A stretch of DNA of 64,000 nucleotides from Taeniopygia guttata (taxonomy: Eukaryota; Chordata; Aves; Passeriformes; Estrildidae): assembly GCF_048771995.1 (NCBI RefSeq), contig NC_133063.1, forward strand, positions 62,382,310 to 62,446,309, written 5' to 3'. The position numbers and the translations under genes are program-made. Every line of letters begins with the position of its first letter. Within the stretch, counting starts at the first letter, position 1. A model generated the notes under the pieces. The model searched no databases and was not told the DNA's origin. It saw nothing but the letters and a program-made list of their open reading frames with translations. Shown here piece after piece: positions 12,026 through 26,175 of this stretch.

Positions 12026-15000
12026 TAGAGTACGGTGAATTTCTCTACACTAAAAAAAAAAAAATTACTTTTAGTTTGTTTTGTTGATCTAAAAGTCACA
12101 GAGATGCTGCATCTGTGTAGCCCAAACACATACTTACACTAAACATCTGGTTTGCATTTTCTTTTTAATAGCATAGACGTCAACTATGTTTCAAGAGGTT
12201 TTAATTGTCCAGTAGACAATTAAAGAGTAGTCCTTTATTTTATTTCTGTATATTTCTTGTCACTATAAATTGCTTTCACATGTGAAAGTAAGATAGCTTT
12301 TTGACACAGTTTGGAAATGTTGATTTCCTAGTTACAATTCATAACAACACAAAAAAGGCTGGGTGATTATGGATCTGAGAGAAGGACATAAAATCATCCA
12401 GAATTGAACTGGTATCTAGAGTAGTAGAGTATAGAGTATAAAGTATAGAGTAGTATTTACAAATTTATCCAAATCATCCCTTGAATTTAATTATACCTTA
12501 AAGTCTTTGGAATTATTTTTACACAATTTTACTGTACCAAAATTTAAAGATTAATATGTGTTTTCATTTTAAGATGTTGTAAGCAGATATAATGCACAAA
12601 AGTAGTATTACAAACCCACATATAAAACTACTCCTACTGTGCAAAAGTTTGTCCACATTATTGTTTTGTTGCCTTATCATATCCAGCACTTTCTGACACC
12701 TCTAAATCAATTAATAGGATTCACTTCCAGACACTTTTGTTTTCGTAATATATGACTGCAATGAAAAGTCCATCCTCGAACTCTTTGCTGGCCAGCATAA
12801 GCAGTCTCAGTTTAACTCTCAGCAAGTAGGGAACCATATCAGCAATCAGAAAAAGAAGCTGACCTTCAATCTCAGCAGACACACCTTGTGTGTACAAGAA
12901 AAATTAATTCAGGATAGGCTTCTTCAGAGATATGGCTAGCTCACACTGGCCAAGCCAGGCATGTTGTTGTACTTCTGCTGTAGGGAAAGAGAGCTCAGGT
13001 TTCCCAGGTGCCAAACATTCAGCAAGTTTCCTTAGCTCTGCTCTCACTGCAAACTACAGAAGACTGTAAAAGTTGTGCAGTCATGGTTTGCTATTTTTTT
13101 TTTTATGCCACGAGGTTTTGGAAGAAAACAGTTTTAAAAATCTTTATCATATCAACTCTTTGCTAAGAGTTCTCAAACAAAAGAAAGCACTGCAAAACAC
13201 TACATGCTCATGGCAAATGGTGCTCAATAAAAAAAAAAAAAGAAGAATAAGTGCATCTTTCTGCAGAGACAAAATAACTTTCATGTGATTCAATGTAATT
13301 TTTCTATTGGCAAAAATACCTCAAAATCAGCTATAGGCAGAGAAAAGGGAAGTCTATCCGTGATAGAAATAGGCTAAGAAATTATCACATTTGAAGCAAT
13401 TAATAAAGGAAAAATATTGACCCCTAAAAAAAAAATGTTAGGGGGCAATTTAGAAAGCAATATGATATATGATAAATATATTATTTTAAATCAAACATAG
13501 TACTTGTAAGTCACCAGCTGTATTCACTCTACCCATTTCTTTTCCAAAGTTTAGCTTTTAAACGTGTCTGTGCATCTATCTTAACAAAGTCTTTGTCTCC
13601 CTCCTGTGTTCAGACTGTTATTAACATGACTTTGACAGAAACAAAGATCTCCTTCAAATATTTATAGTCACTGCTTTAAAATAATTTTTTTAACACAGGT
13701 CATATGTAAAGCATCATTAATATTTCTCAGATGAAGTAAATACTTTCGATATAAAGGCAAATTCACATCTGATAAAAGCAGGTCAGAAGCAATTGCAAAC
13801 AAATAACAAAATAAATTTGCAATTTATGATTGATTTTTTTTCCCTGCTAAGATACTGCATCTAAAATTTTTTGGTACTTGCAATATAGTAATTTTCAAAA
13901 ACTTATCCAAGACCTCTAAACGTTTCTTTTAACTGTCAGACTGCTGAATTTACATGGTGTCATCAAGCAGTGACTTTCAAAAGCATTAACATTAGAAGGG
14001 GGAGAAATGATTAATGCATAGATGAAACATATCATTAAATCTTAAACTAATCAATTATTAAATTCTGCAATATCTTAGTAAAGTTGTCTGGGTTTATTTC
14101 CAATGGGATTATATGGAGCTAAGGTGGATATATCATACATTTTTAATGCACACACACATCTATGCTTCACTCATTAAGTAGTGTGAGACTGCTTTAAAAG
14201 ACAGAGCATGGGAAAGATTCTTAAATATGTCATATAAAATCTACCCATTTACTTTTCCTTTATTTTCCTTTTCCTCATATTTGCAACAGCCAAGACAACT
14301 GTCTTTGTGAAATTACAATATGTGGTTTGTTGCTGTATTTTTACATTTTCTAGTGCTGAATGTGTTCCCCTTTTTAAAAGAATTTGTAGAGCAGAGTCTT
14401 TCTCTTTTGCTGTAAGAGAAAAAAATTTCCAAATCAAATCACATTATTTGGAAGGCACTGCATCTGATATTTGAATATGTGAACCTCCAGGGCAGTAGAA
14501 AAATTGTTTCCAAATAATAGACACCTTTTTGCATGAACTTTTAGAAATTTGGAGAAGAATGTTCCAAATATTTCCAACAACAAAAAAAAATTATACACAT
14601 GGATTGCTACTGTCCATGTATTCAGCGTAAAAAGATTTTTAAGAAAAGCCATAATTTCAATCTAATGGAAGTCTGGGATAAACCCACAACATGATATCTG
14701 TCCAGTTACATATCTTACTTGCTGTAAGCCTATTCCATCAGCAATGGCTTTTAGTCTTCCATTTCTCTTTGCTCCTATGTGTCTATATCTGTCCAAAAGG
14801 AGAATTAAGACCTTAAGCCAAACCTTTTGTTGCTCGTTTCTGTGCTTTAGCCACACACACACACCTCAAAGTCAAGTCTGATAGATTGCTTTCCAATAAG
14901 CTGAGGCAGATGATCCAATACTAAAAGTATTTAAAGCATTAAAAAATGTCTTTTTAAATTAAAATTACTTTTGTAGTCCTTCTGTAGAATTTGGATATAT

Positions 15001-18000
15001 TTGCTGTCATTTCTATTCCCACTTCTTGCCTGCCCAAGAGATCACAAAAAATCCTCTGGATAATTCTTACATTGGTTTGGTAAAATAAGGAAATGAGCAA
15101 AAAGACCTTTAGGCAAAGAATCTTTTATTTTAACCACCAGACTGTAAATAATTTGGTATAACATAGCCAATAATTATCTAAAATTTGCACACTCCTATTA
15201 TCATTGTGAATTACTTAGCATACATTGAGTCATTGCAAACCTTTTGGGGATCATACACTAAAATGCTACCTCATGCTTACATTTTGGACCCAAAGGGGGA
15301 GTCAAAATTTTTCTTCAGTGTTTAACTCTCAGTTGCTCTAATAGAAAATATTAGCAGCTTTCAAATCCTTCTATTTTTTTCAGTCACTGGAATTCTCTCT
15401 TATTCAGCAGTCTGTGATCTGATTTTCTATAAACCTCTACCTTCATTGACTTCTACAGAATGGCACACATCTCTCTGAAGTTGTAACCCATCACCCTGGT
15501 ATGTTATTGCCATTCCTGTTTCAAGGAGAAATTAAATAGTTGTTAGTTTTATGGCTTTGAAAATCCCTCCAATAGGGATAGAGACTACATTGAAGAATTT
15601 CTCACTGTAACCTTTTCTCACCTAGCTAAAGAGAAAGGCAGTGCAGTAGAGCTAGAGTAAAGTGTGTTCACAGATTTTTCAGCACTTATCTTCTATACCT
15701 GCATTTGAATATATTTTTTCTCCCTGAATCTTTGCTTTCCTTCTTTTCCATTTTCTACAATTCAGAAGGTAAATGCAACCACAATAATGCGCAAGTTGGA
15801 TTTGTAACCCATCCTGAGGGGGTGAACAGATACTCTTGTACTGGGGTGGTTTGCATGTGGGGTGAGGAAGACCTCCCACACTTCTGTCACACACCTTTTC
15901 TAATGCAATGTGATAGAATGATCTTAGACAAAATGTCAACTCAAGTAGGCTTTTCTTTGGCCTTCAGAGATGATTTTACTTAAGTGTTGAAGTACTTAAC
16001 CCACCACTCAACACCAGTTTTGAGTAGTAACATTATTGAAAATTAGCTTTGAAATAATCAGTGGTGTGAGTGCTTTGTTTGGCAATAGATGTTGCACAAA
16101 TTCAGCTGCAGTTAGACAAGCCAAGCTTTCAATTACTGCAGACACCATGGTGGAAAGAGGACCAGCATGTGGGCAGTAATTTTCATTGTTTGCTTTACTC
16201 CTGTATCCTTTGATAGCCAGCTGGTGATGGATGGGAAGCAGTGTAATGATGCAGACTCTCTCTTCTGAAAGCTGTTTTGTACAGCAATCCAGATACTAAT
16301 AAAACCCCATGAAATACCACATTTTTACAAACTGCTAAACTGATATGACTGTTACATATTGATAATGGTAAAATGAAGGAGTAATTGGCAATAATTTATT
16401 ACCCTTTTCCTTGTGAGCAAATTACTTATACAGCTAAATTATACCAGTATATTATGAAAATGAAGTTGTTCTCTTACCAGGCTACTCCTCTTACAGCTAG
16501 AAGCTGTGTCTGCTGTTTTTGCATCTTTCACTACTGTTCAATTTTGAACTCCATGCAAAAGGGACTGCTCTTTCTTTTCTTTTTGTGGTACAAAGAATGC
16601 TACGATCCAGACAAGGATCACAGGATTAAAATCTTTTAACAGAAATAATGACTCCAAAATACTTTTGTAGCCTAAGGAGAATGAAAGAAAACTTCTTTAT
16701 ACAGCATATAATGATACAGTCTAATTTCCTGAACAAGTAACTGATTCAAGATAGTAAGGCAACAAATATCCTACTGAGGAAAAAAGTTCAGAATTAATTA
16801 AAGAGGAAGAAATAAATTATCTGAATAATTAAAAAGTCATCTCTAGTTGTTCAAAGCAAGATAAGCATACAGGAATATCTCTTTAGTTCTCATCTCTGAA
16901 AACAGATCATAGATTACCTCCTTGGGATGAGAAAGAAATTCATTAGATCCTCAGTCATTCCGTGGAATCATTCACCTCAACAAAATTTGTTTTCAGTCAA
17001 GTTTGGAAATGCAGAGATGTAATAAATACACCAATAGCAAGGAATATCTTTCAAAGAGCCAAAGGAAAGCCTTTGATAGCCACATTGACAGTGGCATGAG
17101 GTCTCTTGAGCATACTTTTTTATAGGAAATGTTTAATTGCTTTTTATTGAGCAGAACCTTTCCTTCTGCTTGTAAAAGAAATTATTGCTTTCTGCCTCTG
17201 GTTCAGTCAGAGGAAGTTAATAGTCCCAGTTTCCTCTGGCAACAGACACAGTTAATGACTGGAAGACTATCATAAACAGGGTTTATTGCCCAAATTACAA
17301 TCCAGTTCCTAACCAGCCTTCTCATTTCAAATTGCCCTCCTGGCATTTTGGTGATTTTCTGTCTTATTATCCAGTTCACAAAGACAGTTCTCTGATATTT
17401 AAAAACTTTATGTGCTTCTTCTTCCTTTTTAAATTTTTTTTTAATAGTATTCACATTGCTGGAAATTGTTAGGTTCAGTGTGAAAGGTATATTTATTGAC
17501 TTCACAACACCAAAGTGCTCCTCAATAGAAGTGATGCTTCAGCATGCAGCAAGACCTATGTCCAAATACAAAAAAATTAATTATTCCTTCTCTGCCCTGA
17601 AGCTGTTCCTTCTGGTGCAATATCTGTGCTATTATTAAGGCATTTGTTTAAAAAATACAATTGTGTAGGAAAATACTTGTGAAATCTTTAAGGTAAAAAA
17701 TTATTAGATTCTAAATATGTGATAATTATTCTTATTATGACATCATAAATGCACAGAGAGATTTGCCGTTAAACAAAATTCCCTGCTTTATAGTGCTATC
17801 AAAGTAGTCAAACATATTGACTAGGTGTAACTGGTACTATGGTTGGAACACATAGTGAAATGAAGAGACTTAAAGAAAAATTAAAGCAGATTTTCCCTAA
17901 TTATTTAGCAATGAGAAGTGTTATACAAAGCAAAAACAAAAAATTGTGTTTCTTTGAAGGGGATCTCAGAAAGGGAGATTTTGGGATTGCACACTAAAGA

Positions 18001-20989
18001 ATTTCTTTGGCATTACACCTCAAACTAGGTGTCAGGTTTTCTAAACAGATACATCCAAGACAGACATTAACTCAGAGTGAAATACATTAGCAAGAAATGT
18101 AAAAACCACATTCCAGGCTTGTCCCAGGACAAGGACATAATTTCAAACACTGCATAAACCTAATTATTGATTGTATTGTCACAGATTGTCAGAGGTGACA
18201 AAAGTCTACAAAGAACATGGGTTTGAAATGTGATCAAGTCTCACCATGAACTCTAAAAGCCATTACTGCATTTATAACAAACAAGTCTCCAGAATTTTAC
18301 ATAGTTAAAAAATAAAAAACCCAAACCAAACAGGATATGGGAAAAGAATCTTAAATTGTGGGAGAAAACAGTGATTATTTTTAATTATACTACCCACTTC
18401 CTAAATCTCTGAAGCATCTGAAGACTTCCAGCTCTATCAGGGCACCTCAGTGATGCTGTCCTTTATAATTCAGACTGGTGATCTTTTAAATTTAAGCCTT
18501 GCATAACCATCAGCATTGCAATTCTGAAAATATTTACTATCACTGCATCAGGATTTTTGCCTCTCATATTGGTATTTTTATACTCTAAATATAAATAGCT
18601 GTATATATTATGTCTTTTAATTTTTCATTGAACAAAATGAGGCTTCTATGAAGAATTTCAAGACTAACAGGAAAAAACCCATCTATGTAGAATAGAGGTA
18701 ACATCTAGTTTGCTTATGGCTAAGGATTCATTCAAGGGTATATCCATGTCTCTGTAAGAGGTATTGCAACAGGCACACTAAAGATAATAAATATTTTGAA
18801 CAATCAGGCTAACTTATTAGAATGCCTAATTAATATTTATAGAACATTTCAATATCTAACTATGACATACTACAGGATTGAATTAAAAATCAACAGTAAC
18901 AAGTGACAGAGGACTGTGTAACCAGGGCATAAATGGCAAGTCTTCCAAATATTGCTTATTTTTAGTGATAGCAAAGATGGTAAAAATAAATGTATTATTT
19001 CTAAAAAGCAAAGAGTGCTTTGAAGCACAGAATCATAAGTTCAGTTTCAGCCTTACTATATTCTTTACTTACTGTGTCAGTATTCTCTTTGGCTCAGAAG
19101 ATCATTTTGTGCAGAGTTAGATACAGAATAATAATGCAAAAGACTGCAGCTGATGACCGATCCCTTAACGTTTTTATTTTGTGTTATTGCTGTGATATAC
19201 AGTAGGTGATTTCCTGAGTCTGGTACGAAACCAGGGAGTCACAGACCATAGTAAACATACAGATTCTCCAGAAAAGCTGCTCCCAGTTTCTGCCTGGGAA
19301 TGGAAAGTTCTTCCACAACATCAGCAACAGCTGTACCACAAACATAATACAAGAGTTACATCAATCTGTGAGAAAAAGCCACTCTAAATTAGCCCTGCTG
19401 AGCAGCACCACTTTCAAGAGACCTCTCCTTCTAATAAAAGCAATCAGACATGAAATTTGTCACTCTGTATCTTTCAGCAACCAAGTGCCATCATTTCACT
19501 TTGACAGCAGATAAAGGAATTAATCTCTATAAAAAATATCAAATAGACATACCTTGAGAGGCACATGAAAGTGAAGTTTAGGGCTAGGTTGTTGTCTGCA
19601 GCAGGTACTTGTTTCAACAGTTCCAGAAATGGGAGAGAAAAAGGGTATCTGTAACCAAACCAGAGCCTTACAACAGTGATGGAATTGCCAATTCAGCATT
19701 TCTACTCAACATGTCCATTTTAAAACTCTCAGTCTATGTTTCAACCTGACTAAATCCTGAATGTCTTCTCTGAGTGACAAGTAGACAATCAGAGGACTTG
19801 GAAATTAGGGCCTAACATGGGAAGAACATGGTACAAAGCACCTTGCAGAGCACCCCTTAGAACAAAACTGTGCCCTGATGTTTTCAGATACCATAGTCTG
19901 AGCATAGCACTTGTACAGCCTCATCTTATGTCTGCCCTACTCACAAAAAATGTCCCAACACTCCACACACCTGCAATGCTGGTGATCTGGTAACTGTCTC
20001 ACTGCACAAACCTGCAGATGGGAGAGATGGGTAACAGGAGATGGGTATCTGAGGCTGTGGGAAAAAGGAAAAGGATAGCCTGAGACTGGTCTCTTTAAGA
20101 GGAGATAACCCCCGGAATAGATTAGTTCTACATATTCTGGCACGTGAGCTCCTTCCTCTAGTCTGGGACACAACAGATTGGCATTATGGTAAACTCAGTA
20201 GCCTGTAGGTCTGTTGGTAAGAAAGGCAGAATATGTGTCACAAGTCCTACACTGGACAAAATCCAAACAGATTAATCTGATCCCTCAGCCTCATAGCTAC
20301 CATATGTTGAATGAGAGGATAACTGGTTTGGAATTCTAGGATTCAATTTTATCCATTTATTCCCGAACTAAAAGGATATGTGTGGTAAGATATTATAAAG
20401 TATGGTCTAGTGGACTATTACAGAAGCATAGTATAACTGTGTGGCAGAGAGCCTTTACTTTTTATCACTAAATACTTCATTAATGACCAATTAAAGAATC
20501 CCCCTGAACTAGCTCATTTGGTGCTAGAGGTAAGTTTTTTAAACAATATTTCAGAAAACTAAGTTGTTATCATGAAGCATATTGGAAAACATGGTGCATC
20601 AGAAATATCTACACTACAATTAATTACATGTCAATAAAGTCCATTATCATTCACCCAGTTACACTTCCAGCAGTATTCAACATTACCTCAGGAAAATCAG
20701 ATCTGGAGCATACAACACTCCCCTTAGTGTAAGTGACAGGAGTGGTGCAACTGCAAGTAACAGGGACATCACAGTGCAGGCTGTTGCTATCTGTTATAAG
20801 GAAGAAACTGAAATAACTTTCAGTGACTGCAATAAAATACACTGCCTTGTATACAGCCTTGCTTCACTGAAATATTTACTGATATCTTACATCAATGTCT
20901 ATATGCTGTCTCAAGACTTTGGGTAATTTCATGGCGTATACTCAATTATTGTCCAAGGGAAAAAAACACAAGATGGACACTGTTATAGG
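12026..20989. other. Gene-poor AT-rich interval
   Basis: No exon chain, RNA gene or repeat family recognised on either strand. It contains A/T homopolymer runs and a short CA run at 14853-14865. Confidence 0.5.
12418..12456. repeat. Short tandem repeat GTATAGA-type
   Basis: About five imperfect units around AGTATAGAGTATAAAG. Confidence 0.7.
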
Positions 20990-21563
20990 TAAAAATGATC
21001 AAGCCAAATTAATAACAAAATAGATTTTTTTTTGCGACCAAGATTCAGTCTTAGATAGCCACAATCAAAAGGACACAATCGCCGCTGAGCCCAGGATCAG
21101 TGCTGGGTGAACAGTGATCCGACCTCTACTGCATCGGATCCCCTCTGTTCACCAATGCTGTCTCTGCCTGGTCAGTTTTTATACAGTTTGTTCTACCTGG
21201 GGCAGAGATTCTCCTATTCTTCCCATTGCTTCGATATTCATGGGGTCTCCTTTTCTCTGTGCTGAGCTGGACAAAGCTGTTTCTGGGAAGCGATGAATGC
21301 TGATGTTGTGTTATGGGAACCTGGTATTGGGATGCATGTTCCTGACATGCTCCTGATAACTCTATCTTGGTCATAGATATCTCCTGTGTATTCATCACTG
21401 GGTTCTCCTGGATGGTCCAGGAAAGGGCCCATCTCTGCACAGAGCCACACTTTTTCGTTTGTAAACGAGGTCTTTCTGCTTGCTGCCAGTTGTGGTTTTC
21501 CAACCTTTCCCCAGGCGTGGCTTGTGGTTTAAAACTTTGAGATTTTTTCGTACAAGCGCCATT

Positions 21564-21601
<38 letters not shown>

Positions 21602-21770
21602 GATAAGCATGAATTATTCCATAACATATATTACAGGTATCACAGTTTAAATGCAGGACACAGAGATTCATCTACCTCTCTACAAAACAGCAGCAGCCAC
21701 AGCCGTGAAAAGCCTTCAGCTGTCAATCTGAGCTATTTGTCCTTTGGTCAGTTTATCCCCAGTTGTCACA
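20990..21770 (-). mobile_element. Probable LTR of an endogenous retrovirus
   Basis: On the minus strand it may begin TGTGACAACTGGGGATAAAC at 21770. A TATAAAAACTGACC promoter-like element follows at about 21172-21185, and a GC-richer block with an A-rich signal-like stretch before GGTCGC near 21030. This layout fits U3-R-U5 of an LTR. It contains a (TA)n run. The left boundary is approximate and no target duplication was found. It is a fossil with no gag, pol or env seen; family uncertain, perhaps ERVK. Confidence 0.5.
21568..21596. repeat. (TA)n microsatellite
   Basis: About 14 TA units inside the LTR-like block. Confidence 0.95.
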
Positions 21771-24700
21771 GCTTAGGAAAGAATTAAGAAAACAAAAGAA
21801 AAAAAATGCATGTATCTCCAAAAGAATAATCAGGTCATTTGCTCCACAGCTCTTGCCAAAAGTGCCACCAGGACACAGTGCTACCAAATGAGCACCAAAT
21901 AAGCTAAACCTCTGGAGAGCAGGTTATTTTTACAGGAAGAGCCCCAGCCTGCTGCTACCTGAGCTGATAAGGGGTTGGTTGAAAGCATGTGGCTGGAGCC
22001 TGTCTGTTTCTCCCCTTTGACTGATGGCAGATTCCCCGTCTTTTTACAGCTCTGTGAGGAAACATACCTAAATTTTTGGCCTTTAAAGCAGCATCTCTCC
22101 GAGAGCACTGTACTTGAGAGCACCTGCCTGAACAATCAGCAGCAGGAATGGCATTTGTTAACACTGGTACCCAAACCATGACTTCTCACCCACTCCACTC
22201 ATTCCTTCTCTTTTGCATTTTGTCAGTCCCCATGTTCCCACGCTGCAGCCATCTAGCTTTGTATCTCCAACACCATTTTTATCTATCTCCCTGCAAAGGA
22301 AAGACCCTCTGGGGTCCTAAGCCACCAGTGTGACTTCTGAAAAATTCATTGCATGCCCAAGTTTAGGGAAGAAGCAGGAGCACTTCATTGTAAGGACTTT
22401 TAAAACTTCTGCACCAGTATATGGGAACTTGCCATACTGGGCATCTCTTCTTCTTTACTGCCAACAGATCTACTGTCTTTCTGGAATTCAGAAACAGCTG
22501 AACAATTCCTCTCATCTTTGCTACTATTTCCAGCTCAGTTTCTGAGTCCCTTATCTTCTCTTGCTCAAAATGTTGTCTTAAGTGTGAATCCTAACTACCT
22601 CTGTCTTAAATACATGTTATTGAATAATGATTTTTTGTAATAGGATAATAAAACTCTGCACTATATTTTGTCATAGGCTGCACAAATGTAATTTAGAGTG
22701 TGTTTTATGCTTATTGTCCCTCAACCAATGGAAATTGCTTTTCCGTCTCCTTTACACTAGCATGGGACATAGTGTGTGGCCAGCCAAGTTCTGATTGTGT
22801 TGCTCTCCTTCATTAGTCCTCTTGTATTCCACTCAATAGAACCAAAAGTGGCAGCAGCAGTGTTGAGAGCAGTGCAAGGTTTCTGGGATCATTGCTATTG
22901 CTGCGACGAACTGCAAAGTATCCTGCAATATACTGTAATTAGCTGCACATCAGCTTCAGCCATGACTGACAGGACTGAAGGTGTGAATGGGGAGATTCAA
23001 GAAGTGCCATGACTGAGAATATGCCTGGAGTAGGACATACCAAGGCTCACTGCTAGTGAGGTCTCTGGCTTCTCCACTAGAACTTCACATCTTGTTTCTA
23101 AAACTAATAATCTGGTATCAGTTATCTTTATTAGCATTGTAAAACAGAAGTAATCCAAATTACTTAAATGAGCATAAGTAATGGAATGAGGCTCATAAAA
23201 ATTCTCTTTTATCCTACATTTCAACAGTAATTATATTCTTTTCAGAGAACAATCACCACTTTCTAGAACTGAGCTTTCAATTGTATTGCAGTAACTTAAT
23301 ATAGGGACTGGAATTTTTGAGACTTCATTTTAGAAAACATAATATCCCTTTCAGATAAAAAAAAAAAATAAGGTAGGCATCACACTAAGAATAAACTCAA
23401 AGCAGCCCCCACACTCAGCAGTCTGGGACATTTCAGCTCCTAAGCTTCCTTACATCACAGGTTTTTGAGAAGAGTTGCTAGAGAAATATATTCCGTAAAA
23501 CAGCCTAAAGATAATCCAAACGTAATCAGTCAGACACGTAACAACAAATTCACTGCCCTTTCAATACCTAAATGAAAAGAATTTATTTCACAGTTCCACA
23601 CTGCAGTACCAGGAGCTCATGATTTCTCTGGGACGTACAGCAACTTGGAATCTTTCCCATTTGTGAGCCACACTGGTGAACTGAGGCAAGAGATTTAGGC
23701 CTTGCAAGTCACATCAGAGCTGTGGCCATCTCTGGTGATGCCCTGATTCAAGTAAAGCACTGCTTATCTGGAGCTTCACTATTGTGCATCTTATGAACTC
23801 TCTTCTGTATTCTTGGACCTCTGCTCTACACAGAACTGAGTTAGGCTAACCTATTAATTGTCCACAAAAGAAGATTTCTTCCCAACCTGAACTACAATTT
23901 GCTCTGCAATGTGTAAGTTTGTTAAGCCTTGAAATATGCATTTTCTGACCTTTTATGACCTTGCTTAGAATTGAACTTTCCAAATTCACTCACACCTAAA
24001 TACTGATCATCTGCTTTACACTGAGTAGGGCTCCATCCCAATGTCTTTTGCACAGACAGGCACACAAAGCGTTTGCATGCACTTCAGCAGAGAGCAAGGA
24101 GAAGTATGATACTGTAAATCACTGACCCCCTTCTGCTCTTATGGATCTTTCCCATCAGTATCTCCTGAGACAGAGAACTTCCCAGCCTTTCATAAATTCC
24201 TTTCACAATTTTCTAAATGGTTAGCCTGTAATCTGACTGAGATCAGAATGAGACACAAGGTTATTCTCTATGTGTAGAAGACATTACAAGAAGCCTTCCA
24301 CATTCTCTGGGGGTTAACACAGAGGATAATGGGTATCAACACTCCAGATTATTTATACTTGTCTTTCTAGCATCTTCCTCTTTGAATACAGTTTTATTCT
24401 TCCACAGACATATACTTCCTATCTACTTCTGTCTCAGTCTTATTCCAGAAGAAAACTGCTTTAAAAGATGCCTTTTTGCAAAATATCCTTCCTTTCACAG
24501 ACATGGTGAGAGCCATACAAAGTGTGTGCTGCTTCATATCGCATCCACAGATAACTAATCCTTTAAGTAAACTCCTCAATGCTTTCCATTCTGTATGACC
24601 ATTCTTGATATAATAAGCTCTGAATTTTCTACAATCAGGAGTGAGAATCTAAAGTGAATTGTCTAACCAAAGCTTTTAGGAAAGTGAGAACTGGAAGCAA

Positions 24701-24994
24701 ATATACTGAGCACAACAGTCTTCCACTGCTGTTTGCTTTCTTTCAGTAAGGATTTAGCAATGCTCAACAGCATTTTGTCTCAATATTTAAAGGTATTTAA
24801 AGTATTTTCAGTACTGCAGAGCTGTGGCAATTCTGTGCTGTGAACTTCCCCTATTATTCATTTCTCCCATTCTGAACATCAATTGTCACACAAATATCTA
24901 TCATTTTCCTAGGTGTCACACTGATTGTGGTACAAACCTTGAACTAAGATTTACACTCGCATTTTTCCAAAGTAAAATGTTTGCTTCATCACAG
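21771..24994. other. Gene-poor interval
   Basis: No exon, RNA gene or repeat family recognised; open frames are short and lack coding character. Confidence 0.5.
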
Positions 24995-25355
24995 AGTGGT
25001 TTGTATTGTAAGGCGCCTTCAAAGATAATCTATTCCAACTCCCCTGCTGTGGATAGGGACTCCTTCCAGGAGCCTGAACAGGTTGTTCAGAGCTCCATCC
25101 AAACTTGAACACTTGAACACTTCCAGGGATGGGACACCCACAGCTTCTCTGAGCAGTCTGTTGCAGTGCCTCATCACCCTCATCATAAAAAAACTATTCC
25201 TTATGTCCTATCTAAACCTAGCATTTTCAGTTTAAAGTTTAAAACAGTTATCCCTTTGTCCTCTAAGTACAAGTCCTTAGAAAAAGTCTTACTGTGTATT
25301 TCTTATAAGCTCCCTTTGTATACTGAAAGACCACAGTAAGGTCTCCCCAAAGCAA
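24995..25355 (-). mobile_element. CR1 3' end fragment
   Basis: Reverse complement of the CR1 3' UTR and ORF2 end: CAGGAGCCTGAACAGGTTGT, CACTTCCAGGGATGGGACAC, TTATCCCTTTGTCCTCT and CACAGTAAGGTCTCCCC occur in the expected order. Degraded. Confidence 0.93.
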
Positions 25356-25564
25356 TGTCAATGGAATAACTGTGGAACTATTTCCATATTGGATAAATAA
25401 GTTATGTTTAAGGGTATATATAAAATCATGAGAATCAGCACGATCAGAACACAAACTAAAACTTCCTAAAACAAGGGTATCTAATATTCACTTATACATG
25501 GTATCTTTAAAAATATAAAGGATCTGTAGTTGATTTTTTGAATGCATTCCCTTACATGTGTATC

Positions 25565-26175
25565 ACTGAATGGATAATGGAGGCATCATAGTAGGTCATC
25601 TGCTTCAACCTTCCTGCTCAAACAGGGTCATGCTAGAGTAGAAAGCACAGAATTGTGTCCAAATAATTCTTTAATTTTCCCAGTGAGGAGACCCGCATAC
25701 ACCCACTGCTGTGCACAATCTGTTCCAGGGCTCAGTCAAGTTCTTCTTTATATTCAAAGGAAAGGTCCTGTGCATCCCTTTGTGCCCATTGCATCTTGTC
25801 CTATTGCTCAGCACCACCAAGCAGAGCCTGGATCCATCTTCTTGATGCCCTCCCTTCAGGAACTTATTGACATTGATCAGGTCCCTTCTCAGTCATCTCC
25901 CCTCTGTGCTGAACAGGCCTCCCTCCCTCAGCCTTTCCTTGTAAGAGAGATGCTCCAGGCCCCTTGTCAGCTTTGTTTTCATCCACTGAACTTGATCCAG
26001 CAGCTCCATGCTCCATGTCTTTATTGTGCTGAGAAGCTCAGAAGTGGACATAACACTCCAAACATGTCTCACCAGGGTTGAGCAGAAGAGCAGGATGATC
26101 TCCCTTCACCTCTTGGCACTGCTCTTCCTTGTGCAAGCCAGGACACCACTGGCCTTCTTGGCTACAAGGGCAAAA
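25565..26175 (-). mobile_element. Second CR1 fragment
   Basis: Another CR1 copy in the same orientation, running from the 3' UTR (AGGTCATCTGCTTCAACC) to the ORF2 end (CTCCATGTCTTTATTGTGCT, GGCCTTCTTGGCTACAAGGG). It repeats the 3' portion already present at 24995-25355, so it is a separate insertion. The 142-codon plus-strand frame at 25653-26081 is antisense CR1. Confidence 0.94.

Noticed and set aside
14853-14865. (CA)n microsatellite
   Set aside because: Only about six units; too short to list as a repeat.
21126-21671. 181-codon open frame on the minus strand
   Set aside because: It lies inside an LTR-like block, runs through the (TA)n repeat and shows no protein domain.
25653-26081. 142-codon open frame on the plus strand
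   Set aside because: It is the antisense strand of a CR1 fragment.
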